Positions 37,139 through 48,401 are shown, counted from the stretch's first letter. The stretch: 64,000 nt of DNA from an uncultured Flavobacteriales bacterium (GCA_905479105.1 CAJQLE010000001.1:1-64000), one strand, 5' to 3'. Notes: generated by a model from the letters alone, not told the origin. Made by a program: numbers and translations.

Positions 37139-37492
37139 TTAGAATTTTAATCCGTTCTCACGCGCTGCTTCGGCTAATGCCTTAACACGTCCATGATACA
37201 AATAGCCATTACGATCAAATACTACTTCATTCAAACCAGCAGCCGCAGCCACCTCTGCTATCTTCTTTCCAATCTTGGAAGCCTGATCGATCTTAGAAGA
37301 CCCCTTTGTTGCCTTATCACCCAAAGATGATGCAGCTACTAAAGTTTTTCCATCGAGATCATTTATGATTTGTGCATAGATCTCTTTGTTACTTCTGAAA
37401 ACCGTTAATCTCGGAGTTTCAGTCGTTCCAGTTATATTCTTACGGATACGCTTTTTAATTCGCGTTCTCCTTTGTAATTTGCTAAGTGCCAT
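37139..37492 (-). CDS. rplR: 50S ribosomal protein L18
   Basis: L18 binds 5S rRNA with L5. [34 protein letters not shown] and the end [24 protein letters not shown] match the family. Length 117. It follows rplF by 10 bases. Confidence 0.98.
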   Translation of the reverse strand: MALSKLQRRTRIKKRIRKNITGTTETPRLTVFRSNKEIYAQIINDLDGKTLVAASSLGDKATKGSSKIDQASKIGKKIAEVAAAAGLNEVVFDRNGYLYHGRVKALAEAARENGLKF

Positions 37493-37502
37493 TTCTTACT
37501 AC

Positions 37503-38057
37503 TTATTTTTTAGCGGCCGACTTACCGGCTTTTCTTCTAATCTGTTCTCCTACGAATCGAATACCTTTTCCTTTGTACGGCTCAGGTTTTCTTAACGATC
37601 TCAATTTAGCGGCAACTTGACCGATCAATTGCTTGTCATGTGATTCAAATGTCACAATAGGATTTTTACCTCTTTCTTGTTCTGCCTTTACAGAAACTTC
37701 CGTTGGAATCTCAAAAAGAACATTATGAGAATATCCTAAAGACAGTTCCAATTTTTGACCTTGAACAGCGGCTCTATATCCTACACCAACCAACTCTTGT
37801 TTGATGACAAATCCGTTCGACACGCCTTCAATCATATTGTTTACCAGCGAACGATAAAGTCCATGCATAGATCTCTGATCTTTATGATCATTTTCTCTTG
37901 CAAAGGTGATGATATTGTCCTCAATAGTTACTGAGATACAGCTATCCATTTCTTGCTTCAATTCTCCCCTAGAGCCTTTAACATGAATGGTATTTCCATC
38001 CATCTTAACTTCAACTCCTGAAGGAATTGTTATTGGTGCTTTTCCAATTCGTGACAT
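37503..38057 (-). CDS. rplF: 50S ribosomal protein L6
   Basis: MSRIGKAPITIPSGV begins the first of two repeated L6 domains. LELSLGYSHNVLFEIP and the C-terminal RKPEPYKGKGIRFVGEQIRRKAGKSA segment (seen in two pieces here) identify it. Length 184. L6 lies near the factor-binding site at the base of the stalk. Confidence 0.98.
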   Translation of the reverse strand: MSRIGKAPITIPSGVEVKMDGNTIHVKGSRGELKQEMDSCISVTIEDNIITFARENDHKDQRSMHGLYRSLVNNMIEGVSNGFVIKQELVGVGYRAAVQGQKLELSLGYSHNVLFEIPTEVSVKAEQERGKNPIVTFESHDKQLIGQVAAKLRSLRKPEPYKGKGIRFVGEQIRRKAGKSAAKK

Positions 38058-38068
38058 TATTCAATCTT

Positions 38069-38470
38069 TTAATAGACGTAACACAAAACTTCTCCTCCTA
38101 CCTTGTCTTGACGCGCTTCTTTATCGCTCATCAAACCTTTCGATGTCGAAAGAATAGCGATACCTAAACCATTCAAAACACGAGGTAAGCTATCAGAACC
38201 AGTATACTTTCGTAATCCTGGCTTACTAATTCTCTTCAACCCTTTAATGGCTGAAGACTTAGTAACCTTATCATATTTCAAGGCAATCTTAATACTTCCT
38301 TGAGGTCCTTCCTCTTCAAACTTATAATTGAGGATATATCCTTTTTCAAAGAGAATCTTCGTCATCTCTTTCTTAATGTTCGATGCAGGAATATCCACTA
38401 CACGGTGATTCGCGCTAATTGCGTTTCTCAACCTTGTCAAGTAATCTGCTATTGGATCAGTAACAACCAT
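38069..38470 (-). CDS. rpsH: 30S ribosomal protein S8
   Basis: [19 protein letters not shown] at the start and the C-terminal [19 protein letters not shown] and GGEVLCYVY are S8 signatures. Length 133. In E. coli S8 represses its own operon, but no such site was recognised here. It lies 30 bases after rpsN. Confidence 0.98.
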   Translation of the reverse strand: MVVTDPIADYLTRLRNAISANHRVVDIPASNIKKEMTKILFEKGYILNYKFEEEGPQGSIKIALKYDKVTKSSAIKGLKRISKPGLRKYTGSDSLPRVLNGLGIAILSTSKGLMSDKEARQDKVGGEVLCYVY

Positions 38471-38500
38471 TTTTTCTTCTTTCTTTAAATCTGTCTTGAA

Positions 38501-38770
38501 TTACCAACTTGCTTTTGATACTCCAGGAATCAATCCTTGATTCGCCATTTCTCTAAACAACACTCTTGATATACCAAACTGACGCATGTAACCTCTAGGG
38601 CGACCTGTCAATTGACATCTGTTGTGAAGTCTAACAGCAGACGAATTCTTTGGAAGCTTTTGCAATTCTTCCCACTTTCCTTCTGCTTTTAATTGAGCGC
38701 GCTTCTCAGCATATCTATCAACCATTTGTTGACGTTTGCGCTCTCTGGCTTTCATTGATTCCTTTGCCAT
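38501..38770 (-). CDS. rpsN: 30S ribosomal protein S14, long zinc-free form
   Basis: The 89-residue product is the long type A S14. It ends [19 protein letters not shown] ... GVSKASW and has only one Cys, so it lacks the CxxC...CxxC zinc knuckle of the short form. It begins [15 protein letters not shown] and lies 3 bases after rplE. Confidence 0.97.
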   Translation of the reverse strand: MAKESMKARERKRQQMVDRYAEKRAQLKAEGKWEELQKLPKNSSAVRLHNRCQLTGRPRGYMRQFGISRVLFREMANQGLIPGVSKASW

Positions 38771-38773
38771 AAC

Positions 38774-39325
38774 TTATTTTTTGAATGGTAATCCAAATGC
38801 TTTTAATAATTCAAAACCTTCTTCGTCAGTATTGGCTGTAGTCACGAAAGTGATGTCCATACCTGTAACTCTAACGATCTTATCTATATCTATCTCTGGG
38901 AATATGATTTGCTCAGTAATTCCCAAGTTATAATTTCCTCTTTTGTCAAAACCTTTTGGGTTGATACCCCTAAAATCTCTCGTTCTTGGAAGGGACACAG
39001 AAATGAACCTATCAAGGAATTCATACATCATATCTCCCCTTAAAGTTACTTTAGCTCCAATAGGCATTCCCTTTCTCAACTTAAAGTTAGAGATGTCCTT
39101 TTTTGCTATAGTAGCTATGGCCTTTTGACCAGAGATCAAACCCATTTCCTGAATTGCACTTTCGATAACTTTCTTATCTGCAGTAGCATCACCGAGTCCT
39201 TGGTTTAACACAATTTTTGTCAGTCTTGGCACCTGCATGATGCTGCTATACTGAAACTTATCTTTTAAAGCACCAACGATCTCTTCGTTGTACTGCTTTT
39301 TTAGTCGTGGTGTGTATTCACTCAT
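38774..39325 (-). CDS. rplE: 50S ribosomal protein L5
   Basis: L5 binds 5S rRNA and contacts P-site t[36 protein letters not shown], and [20 protein letters not shown] are diagnostic. Length 183. Its start codon overlaps the rplX stop by 4 bases, so translation is coupled. Confidence 0.98.
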   Translation of the reverse strand: MSEYTPRLKKQYNEEIVGALKDKFQYSSIMQVPRLTKIVLNQGLGDATADKKVIESAIQEMGLISGQKAIATIAKKDISNFKLRKGMPIGAKVTLRGDMMYEFLDRFISVSLPRTRDFRGINPKGFDKRGNYNLGITEQIIFPEIDIDKIVRVTGMDITFVTTANTDEEGFELLKAFGLPFKK

Positions 39326-39645
39326 TTGATTACCTCCCCAGATCTTTTAGAATATCTAACTTTTTCACCCGTTTCATCCATTTTCCTTCCAATTTTACAT
39401 GGCTTACCATCTTTCGGGTCAGCATGCAATAAATTCGAAATATGAATAGGGCCTTCTTTTTTTACGATGCCACCGTCTGGATTTTGAGCACTTGGCTTTG
39501 AGTGAATTGAAATCATATTCAATCCCTCTACGAGAGCTCTCATCTTGTCACGGTTTACTTCAAGTATTCTTCCAGCCTTTCCCTTTTCATTTCCGGAAAT
39601 GACTACTACTTGATCACCTTTCTTTATGTGCAATTTCTTTTGCAT
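39322..39645 (-). CDS. rplX: 50S ribosomal protein L24
   Basis: The KOW motif ([20 protein letters not shown]) and the following [19 protein letters not shown] identify L24, an early 50S assembly initiator. Length 107. It overlaps rplE by 4 bases and follows rplN by 12. Confidence 0.97.
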   Translation of the reverse strand: MQKKLHIKKGDQVVVISGNEKGKAGRILEVNRDKMRALVEGLNMISIHSKPSAQNPDGGIVKKEGPIHISNLLHADPKDGKPCKIGRKMDETGEKVRYSKRSGEVIK

Positions 39646-39657
39646 TTCTTCTATAAT

Positions 39658-40026
39658 TTAAAGCACCTCAGGGGCCAACGAAACGATTTTCATGAATTGT
39701 TTTTCACGCAACTCTCTAGCGACAGGGCCAAAGATTCGTGTTCCTCTCATCTCTCCACTTTGACCTAAAAGAACAACAGCATTCTCATCAAATCGGATGT
39801 AAGACCCATCATTGCGTCTAATCTCCTTTCTAGTTCGAACCACTACAGCTCGGCTAACCGCACCTTTCTTTATATTTCCGGAAGGCATAGCTTCCTTAAC
39901 AGAAACTACTACGGTATCACCAATACTTGCGTATCTTCTTTTTGTTCCTCCAAGTACCCGAATACATAGAACCTCTTTGGCTCCGCTGTTATCGGCAACT
40001 TTCATACGTGACTCCTGCTGTAACAT
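39658..40026 (-). CDS. rplN: 50S ribosomal protein L14
   Basis: [19 protein letters not shown] and [20 protein letters not shown], with the end [12 protein letters not shown], match L14, which lies at the subunit interface beside L19. The 122 residues are the exact family length. Confidence 0.98.
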   Translation of the reverse strand: MLQQESRMKVADNSGAKEVLCIRVLGGTKRRYASIGDTVVVSVKEAMPSGNIKKGAVSRAVVVRTRKEIRRNDGSYIRFDENAVVLLGQSGEMRGTRIFGPVARELREKQFMKIVSLAPEVL

Positions 40027-40035
40027 CTTTAAATC

Positions 40036-40293
40036 TTATTTAGCTTTTTCTACAATCTCAACTAATCTCCAACACTTCCGCTTGCTGAGTGGACGAATTT
40101 CCATGATCCGAACTGAGTCACCAATTCCACATTCGTTTTTATCATCATGTGCCATAAGTTTCTTAGACACATTAACGAACTTACCGTACTTAGGGTGCTT
40201 CATTTTACGAGACACTGTAACAACGATGGACTTGTCCATCAGGTTACTGGTAACCACACCAACTCGCTCTTTTCTTAAATTTCTTTCTGACAT
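40036..40293 (-). CDS. rpsQ: 30S ribosomal protein S17
   Basis: [19 protein letters not shown] and the loop [19 protein letters not shown], followed by [19 protein letters not shown], are S17 hallmarks. Length 85. It lies 6 bases after rpmC. Confidence 0.98.
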   Translation of the reverse strand: MSERNLRKERVGVVTSNLMDKSIVVTVSRKMKHPKYGKFVNVSKKLMAHDDKNECGIGDSVRIMEIRPLSKRKCWRLVEIVEKAK

Positions 40294-40299
40294 GATATC

Positions 40300-40500
40300 T
40301 TATTGTTGAGCTTCTTTAGACCTTTTAGTCAATTCGGTCAAAAGTCTTGCTACATCTTTTCTTTTTTCTTTTATAACCATTGGGTTCTCTAAAGGTGAAA
40401 TTGCATGCTGCATTTTCATCTTTGCTAAGCTTTCTCTTTCGTTAAGCAATGCGTCCTGAACTTCTTCAGTGGTCATTTCTATTATTACAGATGACTTCAT
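40300..40500 (-). CDS. rpmC: 50S ribosomal protein L29
   Basis: This two-helix protein near the exit tunnel carries [20 protein letters not shown] and [17 protein letters not shown]. The product is 66 residues as called. The family core begins at the MTTEEV Met (residue 9), so that start is an alternative, although the gap to rplP favours the longer one. Confidence 0.95.
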   Translation of the reverse strand: MKSSVIIEMTTEEVQDALLNERESLAKMKMQHAISPLENPMVIKEKRKDVARLLTELTKRSKEAQQ

Positions 40501-40506
40501 GGCCTC

Positions 40507-40932
40507 TTAATTATTTTCAGTGTAATCTCTTCTTACAACAAACTTCGTTACCAACGGAAGTTTTTGAGCTGCCAACCTAAGGGCTTCTCTTCCAACTTCA
40601 ATGGATACTCCTTCTATTTCGAAAAGAACTCTTCCTGGTTCAATCTTAGCTGCCCAATGATCAAGAGCACCTTTTCCTTTACCCATACGAACTTCAGCTG
40701 GTTTCTTAGTTATTGGAGTATCTGGAAATATTCGAATCCAAACCTGTCCTTCACGCTTCATGAAACGTGTAACAGCAATACGAGCAGCTTCAATTTGTCT
40801 TGAAGTCAATCGCCCAGTATCCAATGATTTGATACCAAAAGTTCCAAAAGCCAATTGGTTACCTCTTTGAGCGTTGCCCTTAATGCGGCCCTTTTGTTGC
40901 TTACGATATTTAGTTTTTCTTGGTGATAACAT
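40507..40932 (-). CDS. rplP: 50S ribosomal protein L16
   Basis: [40 protein letters not shown] and the C-terminal [12 protein letters not shown] identify L16, which helps form the A-site tRNA elbow pocket. Length 141. It lies 13 bases after rpsC. Confidence 0.98.
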   Translation of the reverse strand: MLSPRKTKYRKQQKGRIKGNAQRGNQLAFGTFGIKSLDTGRLTSRQIEAARIAVTRFMKREGQVWIRIFPDTPITKKPAEVRMGKGKGALDHWAAKIEPGRVLFEIEGVSIEVGREALRLAAQKLPLVTKFVVRRDYTENN

Positions 40933-40945
40933 CTCTCAAATCATT

Positions 40946-41689
40946 TTATGAATTAGACTTCCTTCTTCCTCCGCCTCTTGGTCCAGAAGGCTTGTTGGAA
41001 TTTCCTCCACCACCTCCACCTTTATTAGGTGTTCCGGAACCAACCGTTGTAGTAAGATCTCTCTTACCATAAACTTCACCTTTACAAATCCAAACCTTGA
41101 TACCAATCTTACCATAAGTAGTTTGGGCTTCAGCTAAAGCATAATCTATTTCAGCTCTAAACGTGTGAAGTGGAGTTCTTCCGTCTTTATATTGTTCTGT
41201 TCTAGCCATCTCAGCACCATTCAATCTTCCGCTGACCATAACCTTTATTCCTTCAGCCCCCATTCGCATGGTAGAAGCAATAGACATTTTTGTTGCTCTT
41301 CTAAAAGAGATTCTTCCTTCAATCTGTCTTGCGATTGAATCAGCAACAAGTTTCGCATCAAGCTCTGGACGCTTAATCTCATAAATGTTGATTTGAACCT
41401 CTTTCTTAGTAAGCTTCTTAAGTTCTTCTTTAAGCTTATCAACCTCTTGTCCACCCTTACCAATAATAATTCCTGGGCGAGCAGTGTTAATTGTAACTGA
41501 AACAAGTTTTAATGTTCTTGAAATAACAATGTGAGAAACACTGGCGTTCTTCAAACGGGCATATACATACTCACGGATCTTGTGGTCCTCGACCAACTTG
41601 TCAGCGAATTTCTTTCCACCATACCACTGAGAATCCCATCCGCGGATGAAACCTAGTCTATTGCCGATTGGATTTGTTTTCTGTCCCAT
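40946..41689 (-). CDS. rpsC: 30S ribosomal protein S3 with Gly-rich C-terminal tail
   Basis: The KH domain ([21 protein letters not shown]) and C-terminal S3 domain ([20 protein letters not shown], then [16 protein letters not shown]) are intact. The final 32 residues form a tail of six consecutive Gly followed by [12 protein letters not shown], more glycine-rich than usual. Length 247. Its ATG overlaps the rplV stop (TAATG). Confidence 0.98.
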   Translation of the reverse strand: MGQKTNPIGNRLGFIRGWDSQWYGGKKFADKLVEDHKIREYVYARLKNASVSHIVISRTLKLVSVTINTARPGIIIGKGGQEVDKLKEELKKLTKKEVQINIYEIKRPELDAKLVADSIARQIEGRISFRRATKMSIASTMRMGAEGIKVMVSGRLNGAEMARTEQYKDGRTPLHTFRAEIDYALAEAQTTYGKIGIKVWICKGEVYGKRDLTTTVGSGTPNKGGGGGGNSNKPSGPRGGGRRKSNS

Positions 41690-42135
41690 TAAGCTACTAT
41701 TTCTTTTGTTTCTTTTGAAGTCTCTCTCTTACTAGGAATTGTTGCACTTGCAGATCCTAAAACCAAAGTCACGTGGTTTGAACGCTTGCGCACTCTGAAG
41801 GCTCTACCTTGCGGAGCAGGCTGAATTCTCTTAAGCATACGACCACCATCCACAGAAATTTCTTTGATGAACAAATCAGCTTCTTCCCAACGCTCTCCCG
41901 ACTTCTGCTCGAAGTTCGAGATAGCAGATCTTAAAAGCTTCTCTAGGTCACGTGCTGCGTGCTTCTTAGTGAATTGTAATACTGCTGACGCCTTAGTAAC
42001 ATCCATCCCTCTCACCAAATCAGCTACTAAACGCATCTTACGTGGTGATGAAGGACAATTACGAAGGCTCGCCATATATTGCGATTTGCGCTCTTCGCGT
42101 ATGTTATTGGCCATATTAGACTTTCGACTCCCCAT
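41689..42135 (-). CDS. rplV: 50S ribosomal protein L22
   Basis: [25 protein letters not shown] and the beta-hairpin [20 protein letters not shown] that lines the exit tunnel are intact, with no change suggestive of macrolide resistance. The 148-residue form has an extended C-terminus ([14 protein letters not shown]). The first ATG is used, and an internal Met at residue 8 is an alternative. Confidence 0.97.
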   Translation of the reverse strand: MGSRKSNMANNIREERKSQYMASLRNCPSSPRKMRLVADLVRGMDVTKASAVLQFTKKHAARDLEKLLRSAISNFEQKSGERWEEADLFIKEISVDGGRMLKRIQPAPQGRAFRVRKRSNHVTLVLGSASATIPSKRETSKETKEIVA

Positions 42136-42141
42136 GACTTA

Positions 42142-42417
42142 TTACTTTTTACCTTTTTTGCCGCCAGAATGACCACGGAAGTTCCTTGTAGGAGCAAATT
42201 CTCCTAGCTTATGCCCAACCATGTTCTCTGTAACAAATACAGGAATGAATTTATTACCATTATGCACTGCGATCGTCAAACCAACAAAATCTGGTGTGAT
42301 CATCGATGCTCTACTCCAAGTTTTGATCACACTCTTCTTACTAGCAGCTTGTGAATCATCAACTCTTTTTTGGAGTTTGTAGTGAACGAATGGCGGTTTT
42401 TTAAGCGATCTACTCAT
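42142..42417 (-). CDS. rpsS: 30S ribosomal protein S19
   Basis: [41 protein letters not shown] in part, and [17 protein letters not shown] identify S19, which binds with S13 in the 30S head. Length 91. It lies 7 bases after rplB and 6 before rplV. Confidence 0.98.
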   Translation of the reverse strand: MSRSLKKPPFVHYKLQKRVDDSQAASKKSVIKTWSRASMITPDFVGLTIAVHNGNKFIPVFVTENMVGHKLGEFAPTRNFRGHSGGKKGKK

Positions 42418-42424
42418 GCCTTAA

Positions 42425-43249
42425 TTATTTCTTTCTTTTCTCTACGATAAACTTATTCGAAAACTTAGTCTTAGACCTCGTCTTATAACCCTTTGACGGA
42501 AGACCCTTTCTTGATCTTGGATGACCTCCTGATGAACGACCTTCACCACCTCCCATTGGGTGGTCAACAGGGTTCATCGCGACACCTCTCACACGTGGTC
42601 TTCTACCCAACCATCTGCTCTTACCAGCTTTACCGCTTCTTTCAAGAGAGTGATCAGAGTTTGAAACCGTTCCGATGGTTGCCATACAAGTCAACAACAC
42701 CATTCTCACTTCACCACTAGGCAATTTGATTACAGCATATTTCCCTTCCTTAGCGGTCAACTGACCGTAAGTACCAGCACTTCTTGCCATCTTACCACCT
42801 TGACGTGGGCTTAACTCAATATTATGAACAATTGTTCCTAAAGGAACTGTTTTCAGGTAAAGTGCATTTCCAATTTCAGGAGCTGCAGTTTCACCACTTA
42901 CAACTTGCTGACCAACCTGAATTCCTGTTGGTGCAATAATGTATCTCTTTTCGCCATCAGCATATTCCAAAAGAGCAATACGAGCATTTCTGTTTGGATC
43001 ATATTCCACAGTCTTTACTGAGGCTGAAACATCATGCTTATCTCTTTTAAAATCGACAACTCGATATCTTCTTTTGTGACCACCACCGCGATTACGCATG
43101 GTCATCTTTCCGGTATTATTTCTACCGCCTGACTTCTTAATCGGAGCCAACAAACTTCTCTCCGGAGTGTCAGTTGTGACTACTTCGAATTTACTAAGGA
43201 CCTTGTGCCGCTGTCCTGGTGTCGTTGGGTTTAACTTTCTTACTGCCAT
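42425..43249 (-). CDS. rplB: 50S ribosomal protein L2
   Basis: L2 is needed for peptidyl transfer and subunit joining. It contains [20 protein letters not shown], the SH3/OB region and the catalytic-centre loop [20 protein letters not shown] with the conserved His. Length 274. On the minus strand GAGGAGA lies just before its ATG, an unusually purine-rich but closely spaced context in this SD-poor genome. Confidence 0.98.
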   Translation of the reverse strand: MAVRKLNPTTPGQRHKVLSKFEVVTTDTPERSLLAPIKKSGGRNNTGKMTMRNRGGGHKRRYRVVDFKRDKHDVSASVKTVEYDPNRNARIALLEYADGEKRYIIAPTGIQVGQQVVSGETAAPEIGNALYLKTVPLGTIVHNIELSPRQGGKMARSAGTYGQLTAKEGKYAVIKLPSGEVRMVLLTCMATIGTVSNSDHSLERSGKAGKSRWLGRRPRVRGVAMNPVDHPMGGGEGRSSGGHPRSRKGLPSKGYKTRSKTKFSNKFIVEKRKK

Positions 43250-43262
43250 TTCTCCTCAGTTC

Positions 43263-43553
43263 TTAAATGTTTGCGTAGAAATCAATTACATCTCCATCAG
43301 CAACAGTTACGATTGCTTTCTTGAAGTGATTCGTTCTGCCGTCTAAAACTGCAGACTTTGTGAATCTCTTCTTAGACTTACCTGCGTAAATCATAGTATT
43401 TATAGAAGTAACAGAAACATTGTACTGTCCTTCAATCGCCTTGCGGATTTCAATCTTGTTAGCTTTACGATTAACGATGAAACCATACTGGTTGCGCTTC
43501 TCGCTCAACTCAGTCATTTTCTCCGTGATCAGTGGCTTAATTAGTACGCTCAT
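43263..43553 (-). CDS. rplW: 50S ribosomal protein L23
   Basis: L23 lies at the tunnel exit and docks trigger factor and SRP. LIKPLITEKMTELSEKRNQYGFIV and KANKIEIRKAIEGQYNVSV match the family. The 96 residues are standard. It follows rplD by 2 bases. Confidence 0.97.
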   Translation of the reverse strand: MSVLIKPLITEKMTELSEKRNQYGFIVNRKANKIEIRKAIEGQYNVSVTSINTMIYAGKSKKRFTKSAVLDGRTNHFKKAIVTVADGDVIDFYANI

Positions 43554-43555
43554 GT

Positions 43556-44185
43556 CTATTTACTTAAAACTTCGTTGATCTTACCTAGAGCACTTTCACA
43601 GAACACTAAAACATTAGCATTCATAATATCATAAGTGTTAAGGTTTGCAGCTGTTACAACCTTCGCTTTGCTGATGTTTCTAGCACTCAATACTACGTTT
43701 GAGTTTACATCTGCAGTAACGAACAATGCTTTATTGCCCACCAACTCAAGATTCTTTATTAATGAAACAAACTCTTTTGTTTTAGGAGCTTCCATTGCAA
43801 GGTCTTCAAGAACTCGAACGTTCTTATTTTGAGCCTTTAATGAAAGAGCCGACATACGAGCCAATCTCTTTACTTTTTTATTCAATTTAAAACCGTAGTC
43901 TCTTGGCTCTGGACCAAATGCACGACCACCACCTCTAAAGACAGGACTCTTAATACTTCCTGCTCTCGCTGTACCTGTTCCCTTTTGACGCTTAATTTTT
44001 CTAGTAGAATAAGAAACCTCAGCTCTTTGCTTCGACTTGTGAGTTCCTTGACGTTGATTAGCCAAGTATAACTTCACATCTAGGTAGATAGAATGCTCAT
44101 TTGGCTCTACACCAAAAACATCCTTTTCTAGCTTGACCTTTTTACCGGTCTCTTTGCCTGCTGTATTAAGTATTGCTAATTCCAT
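43556..44185 (-). CDS. rplD: 50S ribosomal protein L4
   Basis: L4 lines the exit tunnel. The extended loop (RQGTHKSKQRAEVSYSTRK, KGTGTARAGSIKSPVFRGGG) and the LARMSALSLKAQ region are intact. Length 209. The start codon overlaps the rplC stop by one base. In E. coli L4 autoregulates the S10 operon, and no equivalent leader was recognised here. Confidence 0.98.
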   Translation of the reverse strand: MELAILNTAGKETGKKVKLEKDVFGVEPNEHSIYLDVKLYLANQRQGTHKSKQRAEVSYSTRKIKRQKGTGTARAGSIKSPVFRGGGRAFGPEPRDYGFKLNKKVKRLARMSALSLKAQNKNVRVLEDLAMEAPKTKEFVSLIKNLELVGNKALFVTADVNSNVVLSARNISKAKVVTAANLNTYDIMNANVLVFCESALGKINEVLSK

Positions 44186-44802
44186 TATTTCTCAATTATA
44201 ACGTATGAACCTTTAGTTCCAGGAACAGCTCCCTTAACCAAAACCACATTCTTATCTGCCAAAATCTTAATTATCTGAAGGTTGATCATCTTAACTCGAT
44301 CACCTCCCATTCTTCCAGCCATTCGCATTCCTTTGAATACTCTAGATGGAGTAGAACAAGCGCCAATAGAACCTGGAGCTCTCAATCTGTTGTGCTGTCC
44401 GTGAGTTGCATCACCAACACCAGCAAAGCCGTGTCTTTTTACAACTCCTTGAAAACCTTTTCCTTTTGAAGTTCCAACAACGTCAACGAACTCACCTTCT
44501 TCAAAAATTGAAACGTCTACAGACTCACCAATTTTTTGCTCTCCTGACCAATCCCGAAACTCCATTATCTTTCGCTTCGGTGTAGTATCAGCCTTAGCAA
44601 AATGACCTAATTGACCCTTTGTTGAATGCTTCTCTGAAATATCTTCAAAAGCTAACTGACAAGCAGTGTAGCCATCTGTTTCATCCGTCTTAACCTGCGT
44701 AATAACACACGGCCCTGCTTCAATCACAGTACATGGAATGTTCTTACCATCCTCGCTAAAAACGCTGGTCATTCCAACTTTCTTTCCAATTATTCCTAAC
44801 AT
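44185..44802 (-). CDS. rplC: 50S ribosomal protein L3
   Basis: [20 protein letters not shown] and the central loop [40 protein letters not shown] reach towards the peptidyl transferase centre. Length 205. It follows rpsJ by 21 bases. Confidence 0.98.
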   Translation of the reverse strand: MLGIIGKKVGMTSVFSEDGKNIPCTVIEAGPCVITQVKTDETDGYTACQLAFEDISEKHSTKGQLGHFAKADTTPKRKIMEFRDWSGEQKIGESVDVSIFEEGEFVDVVGTSKGKGFQGVVKRHGFAGVGDATHGQHNRLRAPGSIGACSTPSRVFKGMRMAGRMGGDRVKMINLQIIKILADKNVVLVKGAVPGTKGSYVIIEK

Positions 44803-44823
44803 AACTCTATGCTTTTATAGCGA

Positions 44824-45129
44824 TTACACTTTAATTTCAACATCAACACCACTTGGAAGCTCTAGGCCCATAAGCGCATCAATAGTTTTTGATGAACTAC
44901 TATAAATATCCATCAACCGCTTGTAGCTGGATAATTGAAACTGCTCACGTGCTTTCTTATTTACGTGAGGCGATCTGAGTACCGTATAAATCTGCTTTTG
45001 CGTGGGCAGAGGAATCGGTCCACTTACAACAGCTCCGGTAGTCTTCACTGTCTTCACGATCTTCTCAGCTGACTTGTCAACTAAGTTGTGATCGTAGGAC
45101 TTTAATTTGATTCTGATTCGTTGCGCCAT
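44824..45129 (-). CDS. rpsJ: 30S ribosomal protein S10
   Basis: [42 protein letters not shown] and the end [11 protein letters not shown] identify S10. Length 101. It follows fusA by only 13 bases with no tuf between, so the str and S10 clusters are fused in one unit. Confidence 0.98.
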   Translation of the reverse strand: MAQRIRIKLKSYDHNLVDKSAEKIVKTVKTTGAVVSGPIPLPTQKQIYTVLRSPHVNKKAREQFQLSSYKRLMDIYSSSSKTIDALMGLELPSGVDVEIKV

Positions 45130-45142
45130 TCTTTCCTTACTA

Positions 45143-47251
45143 TTATGCTTTTTGTAAATTACCTTTCACTTCTGCGATTACCGCTTCAGCAATATTCTTA
45201 GGGCACTCAGCGTAATGAGAGAATTCCATAGTCGATGTCGCACGACCTGATGACATTGTTCTCAACTGAGTCACATATCCAAACATTTCTGACAATGGAA
45301 CTTTAGCTTTTATCACTTTAGCACCAGCTCTATCACCCATTCCTTCAACCATTCCTCTTCGTCTGTTCAAGTCACCTACGATATCACCCATATTTTCTTC
45401 AGGGGTCAACGCTTCAAGCTTCATGATAGGCTCTAGTATTACAGGATTACAGGAAGGAATAGCATTTCTATACGCCATTTTAGCGGCAAGCTCAAAAGAC
45501 AATTGATCAGAGTCAACTGCATGGAAGGAACCATCTAATAATGTCACTTTAAGATTATCGACTTGATAACCAGCTAAAACACCATTCTTCATTGCCTCCT
45601 TGAATCCTTTTTCAATTGAAGGAATAAATTCTTTAGGGACGTTGCCACCTTTAACCTTACTTTCAAAAATAAGACCCGGCTTTTCAGCATCTCCTGGTTC
45701 GATGGTTATTGAAATATCAGCAAATTTACCACGTCCACCAGATTGCTTCTTGAACACCTCACGATGCTGAGTAGTACCTGTAATAGACTCTTTGTAGTTT
45801 ACTTGAGGAGCACCTTGATTAGCCTCCACCTTAAATTCTCTTCTCAAACGGTCAACGATTATGTCAAGGTGAAGCTCACCCATTCCACTAATAACTGTTT
45901 GACCTGTTTCTTCGTCAGTTTTCACTTTGAAAGTTGGATCTTCTTCAGCCAACTTAGCTAATGCCATACCCAACTTATCAACGTCAGCCTGAGTTTTAGG
46001 CTCAATAGCAACACCAATAACTGGTTCCGGGAAATCCATAGACTCAAGTACAATTGGATGCTTTTCATCACAAAGAGTATCCCCAGTCTTAATATCTTTA
46101 AATCCTACTAATGCAGCGATATCTCCACAAGCTAGTTGAGGAATTTGATTTTGCTTATTAGCGTGCATTTGGAAAATGCGAGAAATACGTTCTTTATTTC
46201 CTGATCGCGTATTCAATACATATGAACCAGCGTCCAATTTACCTGAATATGCTCTCGTGAAACAAAGACGTCCAACGAAAGGATCTGTTGCAATTTTGAA
46301 TGCCAAAGCAGCAAAAGGCTCATCCATTGATGGCTTTCTCTTCTCTTCTTTATCAGTTTTAGGGTTCACACCAACAATGGCTTCTGTATCCATAGGAGAA
46401 GGAAGAATTTCCATCACCATGTCAAGCATTGCTTGAACACCCTTGTTTTTGAATGCCGAACCACACATCATTGGAACAACTTTACCTGAAATAGTAGCTG
46501 CTCTCAATGCATCTAAAATCTCACGTTCAGTCAAAGACTCCGGATCCTCAAAATATTTTTCCATCAATGTGTCGTTGAATTCAGCAACTGCTTCCAACAA
46601 CTTCTCTCGATATTCTCTTGCTTCATCAATGATATCCGCAGGAATTTCAACTTCACTGAACGTCATACCTTGATCTTCTTCATTCCAAACAATACCCTTA
46701 AAATTGATCAAATCAACTACTCCTTTGAAATTCTCTTCATTTCCAATTGGAATTTGAAGAGGAAGAGCGTGACTGCCTAACATTTCTTTTACTTGACGGC
46801 ATACATTCAAGAAATCAGAACCTTGACGATCCATCTTATTAACGAAACCAATTCTTGGAACGTTATAGTTATTTGCCAATCTCCAGTTAGTTTCAGATTG
46901 AGGCTCAACACCATCAACCGCACTAAACAAAAAGACTAAACCATCTAAAACACGAAGTGAACGATTCACCTCAACTGTAAAGTCAACGTGTCCTGGTGTG
47001 TCAATAATGTTTACGTGATACTGGTCACCGCGATAATTCCAATTCAGTGTTGTAGCCGCAGAAGTAATTGTAATACCCCTCTCTTGCTCTTGCTCCATCC
47101 AGTCCATGGTAGCAGCACCATCGTGCACCTCACCAATTTTATGACTTACACCGCCATAATAAAGGATACGCTCTGTCGTAGTGGTTTTACCTGCATCAAT
47201 GTGAGCAGCGATACCAATGTTTCTCGTATATGTTAAATCTCTTCTTGCCAT
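45143..47251 (-). CDS. fusA: Elongation factor G
   Basis: EF-G drives translocation of tRNAs and mRNA. The GTPase motifs are [17 protein letters not shown] (G1), ITITSAATT (G2), DTPGHVDF (G3), NKMDRQGSD (G4) and [11 protein letters not shown] (G5). Domains II-V follow, ending [12 protein letters not shown]. At 702 residues it is full length. It follows rpsG by 20 bases. A second EF-G paralog elsewhere cannot be excluded. Confidence 0.98.
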   Translation of the reverse strand: MARRDLTYTRNIGIAAHIDAGKTTTTERILYYGGVSHKIGEVHDGAATMDWMEQEQERGITITSAATTLNWNYRGDQYHVNIIDTPGHVDFTVEVNRSLRVLDGLVFLFSAVDGVEPQSETNWRLANNYNVPRIGFVNKMDRQGSDFLNVCRQVKEMLGSHALPLQIPIGNEENFKGVVDLINFKGIVWNEEDQGMTFSEVEIPADIIDEAREYREKLLEAVAEFNDTLMEKYFEDPESLTEREILDALRAATISGKVVPMMCGSAFKNKGVQAMLDMVMEILPSPMDTEAIVGVNPKTDKEEKRKPSMDEPFAALAFKIATDPFVGRLCFTRAYSGKLDAGSYVLNTRSGNKERISRIFQMHANKQNQIPQLACGDIAALVGFKDIKTGDTLCDEKHPIVLESMDFPEPVIGVAIEPKTQADVDKLGMALAKLAEEDPTFKVKTDEETGQTVISGMGELHLDIIVDRLRREFKVEANQGAPQVNYKESITGTTQHREVFKKQSGGRGKFADISITIEPGDAEKPGLIFESKVKGGNVPKEFIPSIEKGFKEAMKNGVLAGYQVDNLKVTLLDGSFHAVDSDQLSFELAAKMAYRNAIPSCNPVILEPIMKLEALTPEENMGDIVGDLNRRRGMVEGMGDRAGAKVIKAKVPLSEMFGYVTQLRTMSSGRATSTMEFSHYAECPKNIAEAVIAEVKGNLQKA

Positions 47252-47271
47252 GTCAATTCAGCGTAACCAAA

Positions 47272-47739
47272 TTAAAATCTATAGTGTGCAAAAGCCTTAT
47301 TAGCTTCAGCCATTCTGTGAGTATCTTCTTTTTTCTTGAAGGCAGCGCCTTCTTCTTTGAAAGCAGCAATTGATTCATCGGCTAATTTCTCGCCCATACT
47401 CTTACCATTTCTTTTGGTGGAGTACTGAATCAACCATTTCATACCTTGACTTAACTTTCGTGAATTTCTAATTTCTTGAGGAATTTGAAAAGTAGCACCT
47501 CCAACTCTTCGGCTTCTAACCTCAACTTGAGGAGTAACATTTTCCAAACCTTTCGTCCACGTTTCTAATGGGTCTTCGAACCCTTTTTGTTCAATGCGAT
47601 CCATTGCTTCATAGAATATGGTATACGCAGTACTCTTTTTGCCATCCTGCATAAGGTTGTTCACAAACTTTGAAACCAATTCGCTTTTGTAGCGTGGGTC
47701 TGGAACAATGATTCGATCTTTAGCTTTTCCTTTTCTCAT
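47272..47739 (-). CDS. rpsG: 30S ribosomal protein S7
   Basis: S7 nucleates the 30S head. [39 protein letters not shown] and [20 protein letters not shown] match. Length 155. It lies 9 bases after rpsL. Confidence 0.98.
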   Translation of the reverse strand: MRKGKAKDRIIVPDPRYKSELVSKFVNNLMQDGKKSTAYTIFYEAMDRIEQKGFEDPLETWTKGLENVTPQVEVRSRRVGGATFQIPQEIRNSRKLSQGMKWLIQYSTKRNGKSMGEKLADESIAAFKEEGAAFKKKEDTHRMAEANKAFAHYRF

Positions 47740-47748
47740 TTCCGAGAA

Positions 47749-48123
47749 TTATTTCTTTGGACGCTTAGCGCCATATTTTGAACGTCTTTGTTTTCTTCCC
47801 TCAACACCTGCCGTGTCCAGTGCACCGCGCACAACATGATATCTAACACCAGGTAAATCCTTTACTCGACCGCCTCTTACTAACACAATAGAGTGTTCTT
47901 GTAAATTGTGACCTTCTCCAGGAATGTAGGCATTCACCTCATTCTGATTAGTTAACCTTACTCTCGCTACTTTACGCATAGCTGAATTAGGCTTCTTAGG
48001 AGTAGTGGTGTAAACCCGCACACAAACCCCTCGTCTTTGTGGACATGAAGTCAACGCAGCAGATTTGCTGGTTTTCTTCGTAGTCTGTCGACCTTTTCTT
48101 ACTAATTGTGATATCGTTGGCAT
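47749..48123 (-). CDS. rpsL: 30S ribosomal protein S12
   Basis: S12 monitors decoding. [33 protein letters not shown] and [19 protein letters not shown] are complete. Lys43 and Lys88, whose substitution gives streptomycin resistance in other bacteria, are wild type here, and Asp89 (methylthiolation target) is present. Length 124. It is the first gene of the 18-kb ribosomal block. Confidence 0.98.
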   Translation of the reverse strand: MPTISQLVRKGRQTTKKTSKSAALTSCPQRRGVCVRVYTTTPKKPNSAMRKVARVRLTNQNEVNAYIPGEGHNLQEHSIVLVRGGRVKDLPGVRYHVVRGALDTAGVEGRKQRRSKYGAKRPKK

Positions 48124-48183
48124 TCGCTATATATCTATTTTCTGAGCATTAAAGACACTATTTCCCCGTTAAAAAAGGGGGCG

Positions 48184-48213
48184 CAAAGGTACGTGATTAA
48201 ATCTTATTCACAA
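48184..48213 (-). promoter_or_regulatory. Promoter of the rpsL ribosomal operon (TTG-N19-TACCTTTG)
   Basis: On the minus strand TTG (48211-48213) and TACCTTTG (48184-48191) are separated by 19 bases, an exact match to the Bacteroidota primary promoter, followed by GC. The start codon is 60 bases downstream. A small CCCC/GGGG hairpin lies in the leader. Confidence 0.8.
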
Positions 48214-48363
48214 TGTGGGGCTGATTATTTTTTTCAATCACCCATCAAATCTTAGTGTTGAAAACAAGAAATCTGTTTGTTAGTAAGGGATCTGGAGATC
48301 ATTTTTTTTCCGTTGTTGATAAAATTGAAGTGCCTTTTCAACCATCTTCATCCTAATGAAAGG

Positions 48364-48371
48364 TAACTTTG
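48364..48371 (+). promoter_or_regulatory. Putative -7 element of the uvrD operon
   Basis: TAACTTTG matches TAnnTTTG exactly, 30 bases before the uvrD ATG. No TTG occurs at -33. The rest of the 278-base gap holds the divergent rpsL promoter and nothing else recognised. Confidence 0.38.
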
Positions 48372-48401
48372 GACATCACTTTACCATTTTAACTTGTTTT
48401 A

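Noticed and set aside
39812-40309. 165-residue plus-strand frame across rplN and rpsQ
   Set aside because: It is antisense to two ribosomal genes and spans their boundary, with no own promoter or family match.
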